Positions 8,263 through 16,902 of a stretch of 64,000 nucleotides of DNA are shown here, one piece after another. The number at the start of each line of letters is the position of its first letter. Within the stretch, counting starts at the first letter, position 1. This stretch comes from Acidimicrobiales bacterium mtb01 (GTDB taxonomy: Bacteria; Actinomycetota; Acidimicrobiia; Acidimicrobiales; Ilumatobacteraceae): positions 437,160 to 501,159 of the forward strand of contig NBNI01000006.1 in the NCBI GenBank assembly GCA_004379135.1, read 5' to 3'. A model generated the notes under the pieces. The model had not been told where the DNA came from, did no database searches, and saw only the letters and a program-made list of their open reading frames with translations. A program made the translations under genes and the position numbers.

Positions 8263-10314
8263 GTGGGGGGAACTCGGGCCTATCGGCCTGACATCGATGG
8301 TCTGCGTGCGCTCGCGGTCCTGCTGGTCGTGGCGTACCACGCCGGCTTGCCGGGCATCCGCGGTGGCTACATCGGCGTCGACGTCTTCTTCGTCATCTCC
8401 GGCTTCCTGATCACCGGACTCCTGCTCGACGAGCACCGAGCATCCGGGCGGATCGACCTCCGTCACTTCTGGTCCCGTCGCATCCGCCGCATCGTTCCGG
8501 CTTTGGTGCTCGCGATCGTCACCACGATCGCCGTGTCGCGGTTCGTTCTGTTGTCGTGGGAGGAACGCGATCTCCTCGAAAGCGCCCGCGCCGCGGTGGC
8601 GTCGTTCGCCAACTTCCATTTCCACGGGATGAGCGGCGGTTACTTCTCGCCCACCCTCGAGGCCCAGCCTCTCTCGCACACGTGGTCGCTCGGAATCGAA
8701 GAGCAGTTCTACCTCGTGTGGCCGATCGCCCTGATGGGTCTCCTGCGGTTCGGGCGACGAACCACCGCCGTCGCGACCAGCACCTTCCTGATGTTGTCGC
8801 TCATCGCGTCGTCGTTCGCCGTGGCATCCAACCTCGCTGACGCCTTCTACTTGCCGTGGTTCCGTCTGTGGGAGTTGCTCATCGGTGCGTTGCTCGCCAT
8901 GGGTCTGCGCTCGACCAGAATCTTCACCCTCCCGCGGTGGATGGCGTTCGTGGGCGGTGGCGCCATCATCGCATCGGCCGTCTTGTACGACTCCACCACC
9001 CGCTTTCCCGGACTGTCGGCGTTGCTGCCGACACTAGGGACGGCGTTGGTGATCGCGTCACCAACAACGAATGGCCTCAATCGCGTCCTGGCGACACGAC
9101 CGCTTCGGTCGATCGGCCTGGTGTCGTACTCGTGGTATCTCCTCCACTGGCCGGCCCTCGTGTTGGTGCGCGTCGGGACACAGACCGACAACACCGCTCG
9201 TGACGTGCTCGTGGCCCTCGCCACCCTGCCCCTCGCGGCGATCTCGTGGGCCACGGTCGAGCGCTGGTTCCGAACTCCGCATCACGCCGCACCGCCGCGC
9301 CCGGCGCTCACCATCTCGTCCGGACTCGCGTCGATCGGCGCCGTTCTCATCGCCGCCACCGTGATGATTCCCCGACCCCTTCTGGCATCGACGCCGACCG
9401 AGGCCGAGGTGGTCGACCTCGCCACGTCGTCGATCAGCAGTACCACTCCCACTTCGACCGAAGCCGAAGTGGTCGACTGGTCCGAGCGACCCGGTGAATT
9501 GGAAGCAAGCCGTGTGATTCCCAACCTCGACTGCACGATGTCGGTGTTGGCCCTTCCCTTCGACGAAACCTGCGAGATGGTGCCGGGCGACGACTACGTC
9601 GTCCTGGTCGGCGACTCGCACGCCGCCTCGATCGCCCCGGTGTTCGCCAACGCGGCGCGACGGAATTCGATCGGGCTCCGCGTCACGAGCCAACCCCGCT
9701 GCCCGGTCCTTCCCGACGTCGAAGTCAAGATCTGCGAAGTTTCGTACGACGACTGCACCTGGTGGGTGCGGGAGGTTCTCCGCGACATCGTCGAGCACGC
9801 CGATCGTGTGCGGGCCGTCGCCTTGACCGCCCGCAGTGCGTACTACTTCCCCGGATCGGGGCTGGCCGACGACAAAGTGTGCGAGGCCGACCTCGCCTCG
9901 CCTGAAGGAACCACGTCATCGGGAGCCGAAGGCATCTGGTCGAGTGCACTCGTCCGGCTCGGAGATCTCCTCCACGAGCACGGCATCCCGCTGGTGGTCG
10001 TGAGCGATGTGCCCGAGCTGCGCAACTGGCCGAGCGAATGCCTGGCTCGTCGCAGCGTCGACGACTGCGCGGTCGGTCGGGCGGAACTCGAGGCGTATTC
10101 GGAGGCGGCTCGACGGGCCGAAGCCACCGCCGACGAGGAACGCGAATGGATCACCCGAGTCGATCCGTTGGACGTGCTGTGCGGGCCGAGCCTGTGCCTG
10201 CCAGCCATCGGCGACGTGATCGTCTACCGCGACGATCACCACCTCACCGCGTCCGGAAGCCTGCTGCTCGCCGATCAGATCGACTCGGCGATTTCGCGCG
10301 TCATCACTGACTGA
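8263..10314 (+). CDS. OafA/YrhL-type acyltransferase with SGNH domain
   Basis: 683 residues. The N-terminal acyltransferase-3 membrane domain (about 1-375) begins YRPDIDGLRALAVLLVVAYHAG with the conserved Arg and His, and about ten hydrophobic helices follow. A Thr/Ser-rich linker (about 376-405) leads to a C-terminal SGNH-type extracytoplasmic domain with the block GDSHA (catalytic Ser) and a late DDHHLT block supplying Asp and His. Such proteins O-acylate cell-surface polysaccharides, peptidoglycan or glycolipids, with the SGNH domain finishing transfer outside. The gene follows the secreted repeat protein by 72 bp. Its 3' end overlaps the convergent hydrolase by 11 bp. The exact acceptor cannot be told. 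Confidence 0.9.
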   Translation: MGGTRAYRPDIDGLRALAVLLVVAYHAGLPGIRGGYIGVDVFFVISGFLITGLLLDEHRASGRIDLRHFWSRRIRRIVPALVLAIVTTIAVSRFVLLSWEERDLLESARAAVASFANFHFHGMSGGYFSPTLEAQPLSHTWSLGIEEQFYLVWPIALMGLLRFGRRTTAVATSTFLMLSLIASSFAVASNLADAFYLPWFRLWELLIGALLAMGLRSTRIFTLPRWMAFVGGGAIIASAVLYDSTTRFPGLSALLPTLGTALVIASPTTNGLNRVLATRPLRSIGLVSYSWYLLHWPALVLVRVGTQTDNTARDVLVALATLPLAAISWATVERWFRTPHHAAPPRPALTISSGLASIGAVLIAATVMIPRPLLASTPTEAEVVDLATSSISSTTPTSTEAEVVDWSERPGELEASRVIPNLDCTMSVLALPFDETCEMVPGDDYVVLVGDSHAASIAPVFANAARRNSIGLRVTSQPRCPVLPDVEVKICEVSYDDCTWWVREVLRDIVEHADRVRAVALTARSAYYFPGSGLADDKVCEADLASPEGTTSSGAEGIWSSALVRLGDLLHEHGIPLVVVSDVPELRNWPSECLARRSVDDCAVGRAELEAYSEAARRAEATADEEREWITRVDPLDVLCGPSLCLPAIGDVIVYRDDHHLTASGSLLLADQIDSAISRVITD

Positions 10315-10930
10315 CTCCCAGCACCTCGGGTAGCCACGTCTCGAGGCGATCCCACATCTGCTTCCCACTGTGAGCGAGCAGATGGCCGTCGCCCTCGCAC
10401 ACCACCACGTCACCGGCACCCGCCATCGCCGCCACGATGCGACTGGAGTCGAGCGGGAGGATCTCGTCCTGGTCTCCGTGGAACAACAGCAACGGTCGGC
10501 CGCGCAACCCGGGCGCCACTTCGCATCCCGCCGATTGCGTGGCGAACGTGACGACTCCGGCCACCTCATCCATCACCACCGCCACCCGCACCGCGACGGC
10601 ACCACCGAACGAATGGCCCATCACGACAACGCGCTGCGCACCCGAATCAGCGGCCAATTGCACCGCCGCCGCCACGTCGAGGCAGCACGCATCCATGTCA
10701 TTCGGACGTCGATACGACACGCGCAACACCGAAACTCCGCGCTCGGCCCACACATCTCCCAACCCCTGATACAGGCCGTCGGCCGGGCCGAGAAGCCCGC
10801 CCATCGCTCCTCCACAGGCGACGATCGCCGCCGGACGTACCTCTCGACCAGCAGGAACGTGATGCCACAGCACCGTCACCAGCCCACGCATGGTGAACAT
10901 CTCCACGTGCCGTAGCGACGGAGTGATCAT
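10304..10930 (-). CDS. Alpha/beta hydrolase (dienelactone hydrolase-like)
   Basis: 208 residues from the ATG at 10930. The nucleophile elbow GHSFGG is visible, with the acid in FHGDQDEILP and the His in EGDGHLL, giving a complete Ser-Asp-His triad. An in-frame ATG at 11041 would lie inside the divergent marR gene, so 10930 is preferred. No ribosome site precedes it; a 15-bp inverted repeat sits 4 bp upstream. A likely esterase or small-molecule hydrolase, possibly controlled by the divergent MarR protein. Substrate unknown. The 3' end overlaps the convergent acyltransferase by 11 bp. Confidence 0.8.
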   Translation of the reverse strand: MITPSLRHVEMFTMRGLVTVLWHHVPAGREVRPAAIVACGGAMGGLLGPADGLYQGLGDVWAERGVSVLRVSYRRPNDMDACCLDVAAAVQLAADSGAQRVVVMGHSFGGAVAVRVAVVMDEVAGVVTFATQSAGCEVAPGLRGRPLLLFHGDQDEILPLDSSRIVAAMAGAGDVVVCEGDGHLLAHSGKQMWDRLETWLPEVLGVSQ

Positions 10931-10934
10931 CACG

Positions 10935-10949
10935 GATTGCGAAGCAATC
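10935..10949. promoter_or_regulatory. Inverted repeat, candidate MarR operator
   Basis: GATTGC-GAA-GCAATC is a perfect 6-bp inverted repeat with a 3-bp centre in the 69-bp spacer between the divergent hydrolase (start 10930) and marR (start 11000). MarR proteins usually bind such palindromes beside their own gene. Binding is inferred from position only. Confidence 0.45.
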
Positions 10950-10999
10950 ACGCCCAGGGCATGAAGGGGCGGTTCCACCGGCAGTACCCTACAAATCTC

Positions 11000-11510
11000 A
11001 TGGCAAACCCCCGGCCATTCGATCTCGAGGATCAGTCGCATCGCGACCTAGCTCTGCGCGTCGGTCACGCGTGGCGCGAAATTCGTCGTGGCGCGTCCAT
11101 GAGCAGCCTCGCCGACTACTTCTTCGGCGTCGGTGACGACGCGCTCGAGAGCGGTCAGATGGACACCCTCGACGTGTTGGTGCAGCAGGACGGCTGGCGC
11201 ATGGGCGATCTCGCCGACGCTCTCCGCGTCGACCCGTCCACGGCCACCCGAGCGGTACAACGACTCGAGCGCATCGGCCTCGCGAGTCGAACTCCGAGTC
11301 GCGACGACAAGCGAGTCGTCATCGTGAGTGCGACCGACGCCGGTCGTACTCGGCACGCCGAAGCTTCCGCTCGTCGACAGGAGGCCATGCGCTTCATCAT
11401 GAACTCGTTCGACACTCACGAACGCGAGCAGCTGGCCGTGTGCTTCGAGAAGTTCGTGCACGCTCTCGACGAGTTCGTGACCGAACTCGACGAGTCCCGG
11501 GCCGCGAAAA

Positions 11511-11518
<8 letters not shown>
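11000..11518 (+). CDS. MarR-family transcriptional regulator
   Basis: 172 residues with a winged helix: [23 protein letters not shown], then the recognition helix region [16 protein letters not shown] and the wing [17 protein letters not shown], typical of MarR. A long helix at the C-terminus would form the dimer interface. The ATG at 11000 is preceded by TACCCT/TACAAA with no Shine-Dalgarno site, so the transcript may be leaderless; upstream in-frame starts would overlap the operator. Its last codons overlap the following sigma factor by 8 bp, which links a MarR sensor to an ECF sigma factor in one transcript. Confidence 0.88.
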
Positions 11519-12083
<565 letters not shown>

Positions 12084-12109
12084 TGACAACATGTCGGTAG
12101 GAGCGAGCC

Positions 12110-12349
12110 ATGGCTGATTGCCGAGACACCATCGTCCAGTTGTACGCATACCTCGATCAGATGCTCGACGACGACCTACGCCGCGACATCGATCAGCATC
12201 TCGGCGACTGCTCCGACTGCCAGGGCCGCGTCGAGTTCGAGTTCTCGCTCAAGGCCCGAATCCGTTCACGGGCGGCCGCCGAGCCGATTCCGGCCGATCT
12301 CGAACAGCGTCTCCGCGACTGCCTGGACCTCGACCTCGGCGACGAATGA
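12110..12349 (+). CDS. Zinc-binding anti-sigma factor (RsrA/RshA-like)
   Basis: 79 residues containing the ZAS signature HLGDCSDC (His-x3-Cys-x2-Cys) at about 30-37, plus Cys4 near the N-terminus. In RsrA-type proteins this cysteine cluster binds zinc, holds the sigma factor, and releases it when oxidised to a disulfide. The gene lies 26 bp after the sigma gene with an AGGAG site 6 nt before the ATG at 12110. Together they form a redox switch; short length fits the mycothiol-system anti-sigma group. Confidence 0.88.
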   Translation: MADCRDTIVQLYAYLDQMLDDDLRRDIDQHLGDCSDCQGRVEFEFSLKARIRSRAAAEPIPADLEQRLRDCLDLDLGDE

Positions 12350-12415
12350 CCTCATCGACTCGACGATGTGATCGACGGCCGGTGGGGCGAGTGGCCCGAA
12401 CACTCCCGTCCTGGC

Positions 12416-12421
12416 TACGCT
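12416..12421 (+). promoter_or_regulatory. Putative -10 box of a leaderless promoter (small membrane protein, tilS)
   Basis: TACGCT ends 6 nt before the ATG at 12428, with no ribosome site. It would drive the small gene and the overlapping tilS. Confidence 0.4.
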
Positions 12422-12427
12422 GAACTC

Positions 12428-12583
12428 ATGCTCGCTGCGTACGTCTGGCATTGGTGGATCGGTGTGGTTCTCTCGGTCGTCGGCGTCGCCACGGTCGCGG
12501 CCATGGGCGCCGGCTACATCAAGCAGGTGAGCGCCACCCGCTTCCCGGGCAAGCGCCAGCAGCGCGGTCACTCCGAAGGCTGA
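12428..12583 (+). CDS. Small single-pass membrane protein
   Basis: 51 residues with one hydrophobic helix (about 9-30, WWIGVVLSVVGVATVAAMGAG) and a basic C-terminal tail (KRQQRGH). An upstream in-frame ATG at 12368 is ignored because a TANNNT box lies exactly 6 nt before 12428. The TGA overlaps the start of tilS, so the two are probably coupled. Function unknown. Confidence 0.6.
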   Translation: MLAAYVWHWWIGVVLSVVGVATVAAMGAGYIKQVSATRFPGKRQQRGHSEG

Positions 12584-13509
12584 CCATCGGCTCTGCACTC
12601 GACACCGAGTGGCAGAGTCACCCCGACATTCGTCGGTGCCTCGAACTGTGCGCGTTTCCCGAATCGGGATCGTCGGTTTCATGCGCCGTCTCGGGCGGAG
12701 CCGATTCGCTCGCATTGCTCGCCTTGGCCCGCGCGGCCGACTTGTCGGTGACGGCTATTCACGTCGATCACGGTCTGCGCCCCGGATCTGCTGATGAAGC
12801 GGGCCGCGTGGCAGCAGCCGCTCGCGACGTGGGGGCCGACTTCCGAGCCGTGAGCATCCGCGTCGAACCCGGACCCAATCTCGAGGCCCGAGCCCGCGAA
12901 CTTCGCTACGGGAGTCTCCCGCCCGATGTCCTGACCGGCCACACCGCCGACGATCTCGCCGAAACCGTCGTCGTCAATCTCCTCCGCGGAGCCGGCCTAC
13001 CCGGACTCGTGGGGGTGCGGCCGACGGGCGGTCCGTCCGGTCGGGTCCGTCATCCCCTGCTTCACCTCCGACGGTCCGACACCGAATCGGTGTGTCGTGC
13101 GATCGGCTGGACGCCCTTCACCGATCCGACAAATAGCGATACGACCCTGCTTCGGAATCGGGTTCGCCACGAGGTGATCCCCTATCTGAACGAGGTGTCG
13201 GGTCGTGATCTGGTTCCGATTCTCGCCCGCCAATCCGCTCTGATCGCCGACGACACCGACCTGCTCGACTCGTTGTCCGAGCACATCGACCCCACCGACG
13301 CGCGCGCGCTCGCTTCGGCACCTCCTGCTCTGGCGCGCCGCGCGGTACGGCGTTGGCTCACCGCGACCCACCCACCCGATGCCGCGACCATCGAGAGAGT
13401 GTTAGCCGTGTCACGCGGTGAGGCCGTCGCGTGCGAAATTCCTGGCGGACATCGGGTCAGCCGACGGAATCAAGTCCTTTCTCTCACGCGGTTCGACGAA
13501 CACGACTAG
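12580..13509 (+). CDS. tilS: tRNA(Ile)-lysidine synthase
   Basis: Modifies the wobble C of tRNA-Ile(CAU) to lysidine using ATP. The PP-loop SGGADSLALL, then IHVDHGLR and TGHTADDLAETVVVNLLRG segments, are typical TilS. About 309 residues, a short actinobacterial version. No ATG, GTG or TTG occurs in frame between the upstream overlap and the PP-loop; the best start is CTG at 12580, overlapping the previous stop as CTGA. An ATC at 12586 lies 6 nt after a GAAGG and is a second option. The TAG stop (13507-13509) doubles as part of the next gene's -10 box. The usual partners hpt and ftsH are absent here. Confidence 0.88.
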   Translation: MTIGSALDTEWQSHPDIRRCLELCAFPESGSSVSCAVSGGADSLALLALARAADLSVTAIHVDHGLRPGSADEAGRVAAAARDVGADFRAVSIRVEPGPNLEARARELRYGSLPPDVLTGHTADDLAETVVVNLLRGAGLPGLVGVRPTGGPSGRVRHPLLHLRRSDTESVCRAIGWTPFTDPTNSDTTLLRNRVRHEVIPYLNEVSGRDLVPILARQSALIADDTDLLDSLSEHIDPTDARALASAPPALARRAVRRWLTATHPPDAATIERVLAVSRGEAVACEIPGGHRVSRRNQVLSLTRFDEHD

Positions 13510-13512
13510 ATT
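13507..13512 (+). promoter_or_regulatory. Putative -10 box overlapping the tilS stop
   Basis: TAGATT, whose first three bases are the tilS stop codon, ends 8 nt before the GTG at 13521. A leaderless start for the next gene is predicted. Confidence 0.4.
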
Positions 13513-13520
13513 CGACACCC

Positions 13521-14027
13521 GTGCCTCCGAAGTTGCGTGGAAAATGGGCGTTGGGAATCACCCCGCGCAACTTCACCTGGATCCTGAAGGATCGGCTCGC
13601 CGTGTGCGAACGCCCCGGTGGTTACGGCGACAACCATCGCCGGGTCCGTCGCCAGGAAGAGATCATCTGGATCCGCGAGAACGGCTTCGGCCACGTGGTC
13701 TCGATCATCACCGCACCGCACAACCTCCACAACTACGTGGAGATGAACGTGTCGCACAGCCATCGACCGTTCTCCAACGACGCCGTCGACGAATGGGCCA
13801 AGTCGCTGTTCGTCGAACTCAAGAGCCACCTGGCCAAGAACACCAAGGTGATCGTGCACGGCGAGGAGGTCGGTGATCGCATCATGGGTACGATGGGAGC
13901 CTTCATCCGTTGGTCGGGTCTCGTCGACGACCCCACCGAAGCGATCATGGTCGCCGAAAAGTTGGCCGGGCATCAACTCGACTCGTCGGCGCGCGCCTTG
14001 ATTCTTCGTGCCCACGAGTTGCGCTGA
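13521..14027 (+). CDS. Dual-specificity phosphatase-like protein lacking the catalytic Cys
   Basis: 168 residues. The pattern resembles a dual-specificity/tyrosine phosphatase fold: a strand and turn HNYVEMNVSHSHRPFS (71-85), a helix, then KVIVHGEEVGDRIMG (109-123), where the P-loop HCx5R should be. Here the position of the nucleophilic Cys is Gly114, while His113 and Arg120 keep the x5 spacing; the following helix GAFIRWSGLVDDPTEA also fits. A pseudophosphatase that binds a phosphorylated partner is one reading; an unrelated family with a chance match is the alternative. GTG at 13521 is used because a TAGATT box lies 8 nt upstream. Confidence 0.65.
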   Translation: MPPKLRGKWALGITPRNFTWILKDRLAVCERPGGYGDNHRRVRRQEEIIWIRENGFGHVVSIITAPHNLHNYVEMNVSHSHRPFSNDAVDEWAKSLFVELKSHLAKNTKVIVHGEEVGDRIMGTMGAFIRWSGLVDDPTEAIMVAEKLAGHQLDSSARALILRAHELR

Positions 14028-14054
14028 GAACTCACCCATGACGACCCCGTCCGG

Positions 14055-14060
14055 TAGGGT
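14055..14060 (+). promoter_or_regulatory. Putative -10 box of a leaderless promoter (SDR gene)
   Basis: TAGGGT ends 6 nt before the ATG at 14067; no Shine-Dalgarno site lies between them. Confidence 0.45.
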
Positions 14061-14066
14061 CGACCC

Positions 14067-15056
14067 ATGACCACGTCAGGTGGGAAGCGAGTTCTGGTGA
14101 CCGGCATGGGGAGCCAGTTGGGCTCTCTCGTCGCCAGCGAACTCGAGAACGAGAGTTGGGTCTCCGAGATCGCCGGTTTCGACATCGACCCGCCCCGTCG
14201 TCGGCTGAATCGCTCGCAATTCCACATGAACCACCCGACCGACGTCGTCGGACGATCGGCCATCGTGAAGGAATTCAATCCGCACGTGATCGTGCACCTC
14301 GGTGTGTGGGAGCCCGACGCCCGGGCCAACCCGAAGCAAGCCGAACTCCTTACACAACAGTCGGCCGAGACCCTCTTCGTCGCAGCCAAGCGCGCACCCG
14401 CCCTCGAACACATCGTGATCCGATCGGGTATCGAGGTGTACGGGCAGGGTGGCGATCGACCCAAAGTGCCCGACGAGTCCACCAAGATGCGTCCCACCAG
14501 TCAGTACGGGCGGATGCTCATGTATCTCGAGCACGCCGCCGACCGCGCGTTCAACGGCACGCGCGTCGGAATCACTTCGTTGCGTCTCGCGCCGGTCGTC
14601 GGCCCTCACGTTCCGAGCCCACTCGGCCGGGTTCTCCGGTTGCCGATGGTCCCGTTCAACGCACTGCGTGGGCCGAGTTTCAACCTGTTGCACGAGATGG
14701 ACGCCGCGCGCGCCTTCGTGCTGGCGGCACGCCGTCGGCCCGGAACACCCGTCAACATCGTGGGCGACGGTGCCGTGAGCGGATTCTCGGCCATCGTCCG
14801 CGGGCGGCGGCTACCGGTGCCGCTGGCCGGCCCCGAATGGGTCGTCACTCGGCGCATCACCCACATGTTCGGCGCGCCGGTGCCCGAGCACGTGATGGAG
14901 GTCCTGCACCACGGCCGCTTGGCCTCGTCGGCCGCCTGCCGCGAAACACTCGCGTGGGAACCCGAGATGTCCACCGGTGACGTGCTCGACGCGCTCTACT
15001 CGTGGGAGGGCATCGTGCGCACTCCGCCCCGCATCGCCTGGGACATCGCATCGTGA
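14067..15056 (+). CDS. NAD-dependent epimerase/dehydratase-like SDR protein
   Basis: 329 residues. N-terminal Rossmann segment VLVTGMGSQLGS (residues 9-20), with Ser16 where extended SDRs usually have the second Gly. An IRSGIEVYG segment precedes Tyr147 in QYGRMLMYLE; the catalytic Lys of YxxxK is replaced by Leu151, so classical SDR chemistry is doubtful. It may be a binding or regulatory member of the family. It is followed, with a GTGA overlap, by a hydrolase and then a flavoprotein, forming a three-gene unit. Confidence 0.78.
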   Translation: MTTSGGKRVLVTGMGSQLGSLVASELENESWVSEIAGFDIDPPRRRLNRSQFHMNHPTDVVGRSAIVKEFNPHVIVHLGVWEPDARANPKQAELLTQQSAETLFVAAKRAPALEHIVIRSGIEVYGQGGDRPKVPDESTKMRPTSQYGRMLMYLEHAADRAFNGTRVGITSLRLAPVVGPHVPSPLGRVLRLPMVPFNALRGPSFNLLHEMDAARAFVLAARRRPGTPVNIVGDGAVSGFSAIVRGRRLPVPLAGPEWVVTRRITHMFGAPVPEHVMEVLHHGRLASSAACRETLAWEPEMSTGDVLDALYSWEGIVRTPPRIAWDIAS

Positions 15057-15913
15057 GTTACGCCACCGCGTCCGACGGCATCCGCCTCCATTACGACGCG
15101 ATCGGTCGGAAGTCGGCCGCACCGATCCTCATGATCCAGGGTCTCGGCGCCGACAAGAACCTCTGGAACCTTCAGCGCTTCGTTCTGGCGGCCAAGTATC
15201 GGGTGATCGCGCACGACAACCGCGGAGCCGGTCGCAGCGACAAGCCCTTCGGCGCCTACACACTCGAACAGATGGTCGACGATGCCATTGCGGTGCTCGA
15301 CCACGAGGGCGTCGAGACGGCCCACATCGTCGGTGCATCGATGGGTGGGGCCATCTCCCAGATCCTGGCGGTGAAACATCCCGAGCGAGTCCGATCGCTC
15401 ACGTTGCTGTGCACCGCGTGCCGCAACCACGAATGGCGTCGCGACCTCCTGCGTTCGTGGGCCGACACCGCCACCACACGCGGAATGGGTGCCATGACCA
15501 CCGAAGCGGCCCGATGGGTGATGGGTCCGCGGTCGCTGCGTCGTCTGTGGCCAGCGGTGAGTTGGCTCGGTCCCATCGGCACGTCGCGCGCTTCTCACGG
15601 TTTCAACGGTCAGGTGCAGGCCCTGCTCGCCGTCGACGAAACTCTGGTCGACATGCTGTCCACCATCACGGTGCCCACGGCGGTGATCGTCGGCAATCAG
15701 GACATCCTCACGCCGCGGGCCGACAGCGAGGAGATCGCCGAGCTCATCTCGACCGCCGAGTTGGTGGTGCTCTCCGGTGCGGCACACGGCCTCATGATCG
15801 AGCACGCCACCACGGTCAATCGCGTCCTGGGCGACTTCATCAGTCGCGCCGAGCGTTCGTGGAAGGCGCGCCGCGAGGTCACCTCACCGCAACTCCGATC
15901 CATCGCCTCATGA
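15053..15913 (+). CDS. Alpha/beta-fold hydrolase
   Basis: 286 residues from the GTG that overlaps the previous stop. Oxyanion region MIQGLGADKNLW, nucleophile elbow GASMGG, acid in VGNQDILTP, and His in GAAHGLM give a complete triad. Similar to the AB hydrolase-1 family (esterases, haloperoxidase-like and dehalogenase-like enzymes). The substrate is not evident. The stop overlaps the next start as ATGA, so it is cotranscribed with the flavoprotein. Confidence 0.86.
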   Translation: MSYATASDGIRLHYDAIGRKSAAPILMIQGLGADKNLWNLQRFVLAAKYRVIAHDNRGAGRSDKPFGAYTLEQMVDDAIAVLDHEGVETAHIVGASMGGAISQILAVKHPERVRSLTLLCTACRNHEWRRDLLRSWADTATTRGMGAMTTEAARWVMGPRSLRRLWPAVSWLGPIGTSRASHGFNGQVQALLAVDETLVDMLSTITVPTAVIVGNQDILTPRADSEEIAELISTAELVVLSGAAHGLMIEHATTVNRVLGDFISRAERSWKARREVTSPQLRSIAS

Positions 15914-16902
15914 ATCGCGACCTACGGGTCGTCGTCGTGGGCGCCGGATTGAGCGGGCTCATCGCCGCGCGCGATCTGGTCAACCACGGCATTCATGTGA
16001 CGGTGCTCGACAAGGGACGCGGGATCGGTGGTCGCCTCGCGACACGTCGTATCGGAAGCGATCCCGCCGCGGTGCTCGATCACGGTGCGCAGTTCTTCAC
16101 CGTTCGCTCCCCCGAGTTCGAACGCGAAGTGGCCGAGTGGACGCGAGCCGGAGTCGCGCGCGAGTGGTGCCGTGGTTTCGGTGACGACGACGGGCATCCG
16201 CGCTACGTCGGAGTCGATGGCATGACGTCGATCGCCAAGCATCTCGCTCGTGGTCTCGACGTCCGCACCAACACCCTCGTGTTCGCGATTCGACGAGGAA
16301 CCTCGTCGCCTTGGGACGTCGTCCTCGACGACGGGACCGTTGTGCCCGCGCACGCCGTCATCGTCACCTGTCCCCTCCCGCAGACGTATTCGCTCCTCGT
16401 GTCGGCCGAACTCGAACTCCCGTCGGAGCTCACGTCCACCGAGTACGACCGCACGCTCGCTCTTCTCGCGGTGCTCGATCGTCCGGCCGCTGTCGGAGCG
16501 CACGGAGGATGGCAGAACCCCAACGCCACGTTCTCGTGGATCGGTGACAACCAGGCCAAGGCGATTTCACCGGTCCCGGCCGTCACGTTCCACGCGTCGC
16601 CGCAATGGAGCCTCGACCACTGGGACGACGACCACGCCGACGCCGCACGACTCCTCGCCGACGAAGCCGCCCCCTTCATCGAGGGTTGCAACATCGTTGC
16701 GTCGGAGTTCAAACGATGGCGCTTCGCGACTCCGCGATCGATCTGGCCCGAACCGTGTCATGTGATCACCACCGAGTCGGCTCACGGCAACGGCACCATC
16801 GCCTTGGCCGGCGATGCGTTCGCCGGTCCGAAGGTGGAAGGTGCCGCACTCAGCGGAGCAACCGCGGCTGCTCGAGTGCGGGCCGAACTAGCGGCGAACT
16901 GA
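15910..16902 (+). CDS. FAD-dependent oxidoreductase, renalase/NAD(P)-like
   Basis: 330 residues. The dinucleotide-binding motif VVVVGAGLSGLIAARDL is at the N-terminus, followed by KGRGIGGRLATRR, a signature of the renalase-like amine oxidase group. The C-terminal FAD segment IALAGDAFAGPKVEGAALSG is present. It probably oxidises a small reduced substrate such as an NAD(P)H isomer or an amine. ATG at 15910 overlaps the hydrolase stop. The 3' end overlaps the convergent prenyltransferase by 15 bp. Confidence 0.85.
   Translation: MNRDLRVVVVGAGLSGLIAARDLVNHGIHVTVLDKGRGIGGRLATRRIGSDPAAVLDHGAQFFTVRSPEFEREVAEWTRAGVAREWCRGFGDDDGHPRYVGVDGMTSIAKHLARGLDVRTNTLVFAIRRGTSSPWDVVLDDGTVVPAHAVIVTCPLPQTYSLLVSAELELPSELTSTEYDRTLALLAVLDRPAAVGAHGGWQNPNATFSWIGDNQAKAISPVPAVTFHASPQWSLDHWDDDHADAARLLADEAAPFIEGCNIVASEFKRWRFATPRSIWPEPCHVITTESAHGNGTIALAGDAFAGPKVEGAALSGATAAARVRAELAAN

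Noticed and set aside
7363-8679. Long minus-strand frame through the pentapeptide tract with GEVGVGEV-like repeats
   Set aside because: The repeats are just the complement of the 15-bp units; the frame also crosses the acyltransferase start. No start or domain supports it.
12584-14066. hpt or ftsH hidden next to tilS
   Set aside because: All frames between tilS and the SDR gene were read; only the phosphatase-like gene is present.
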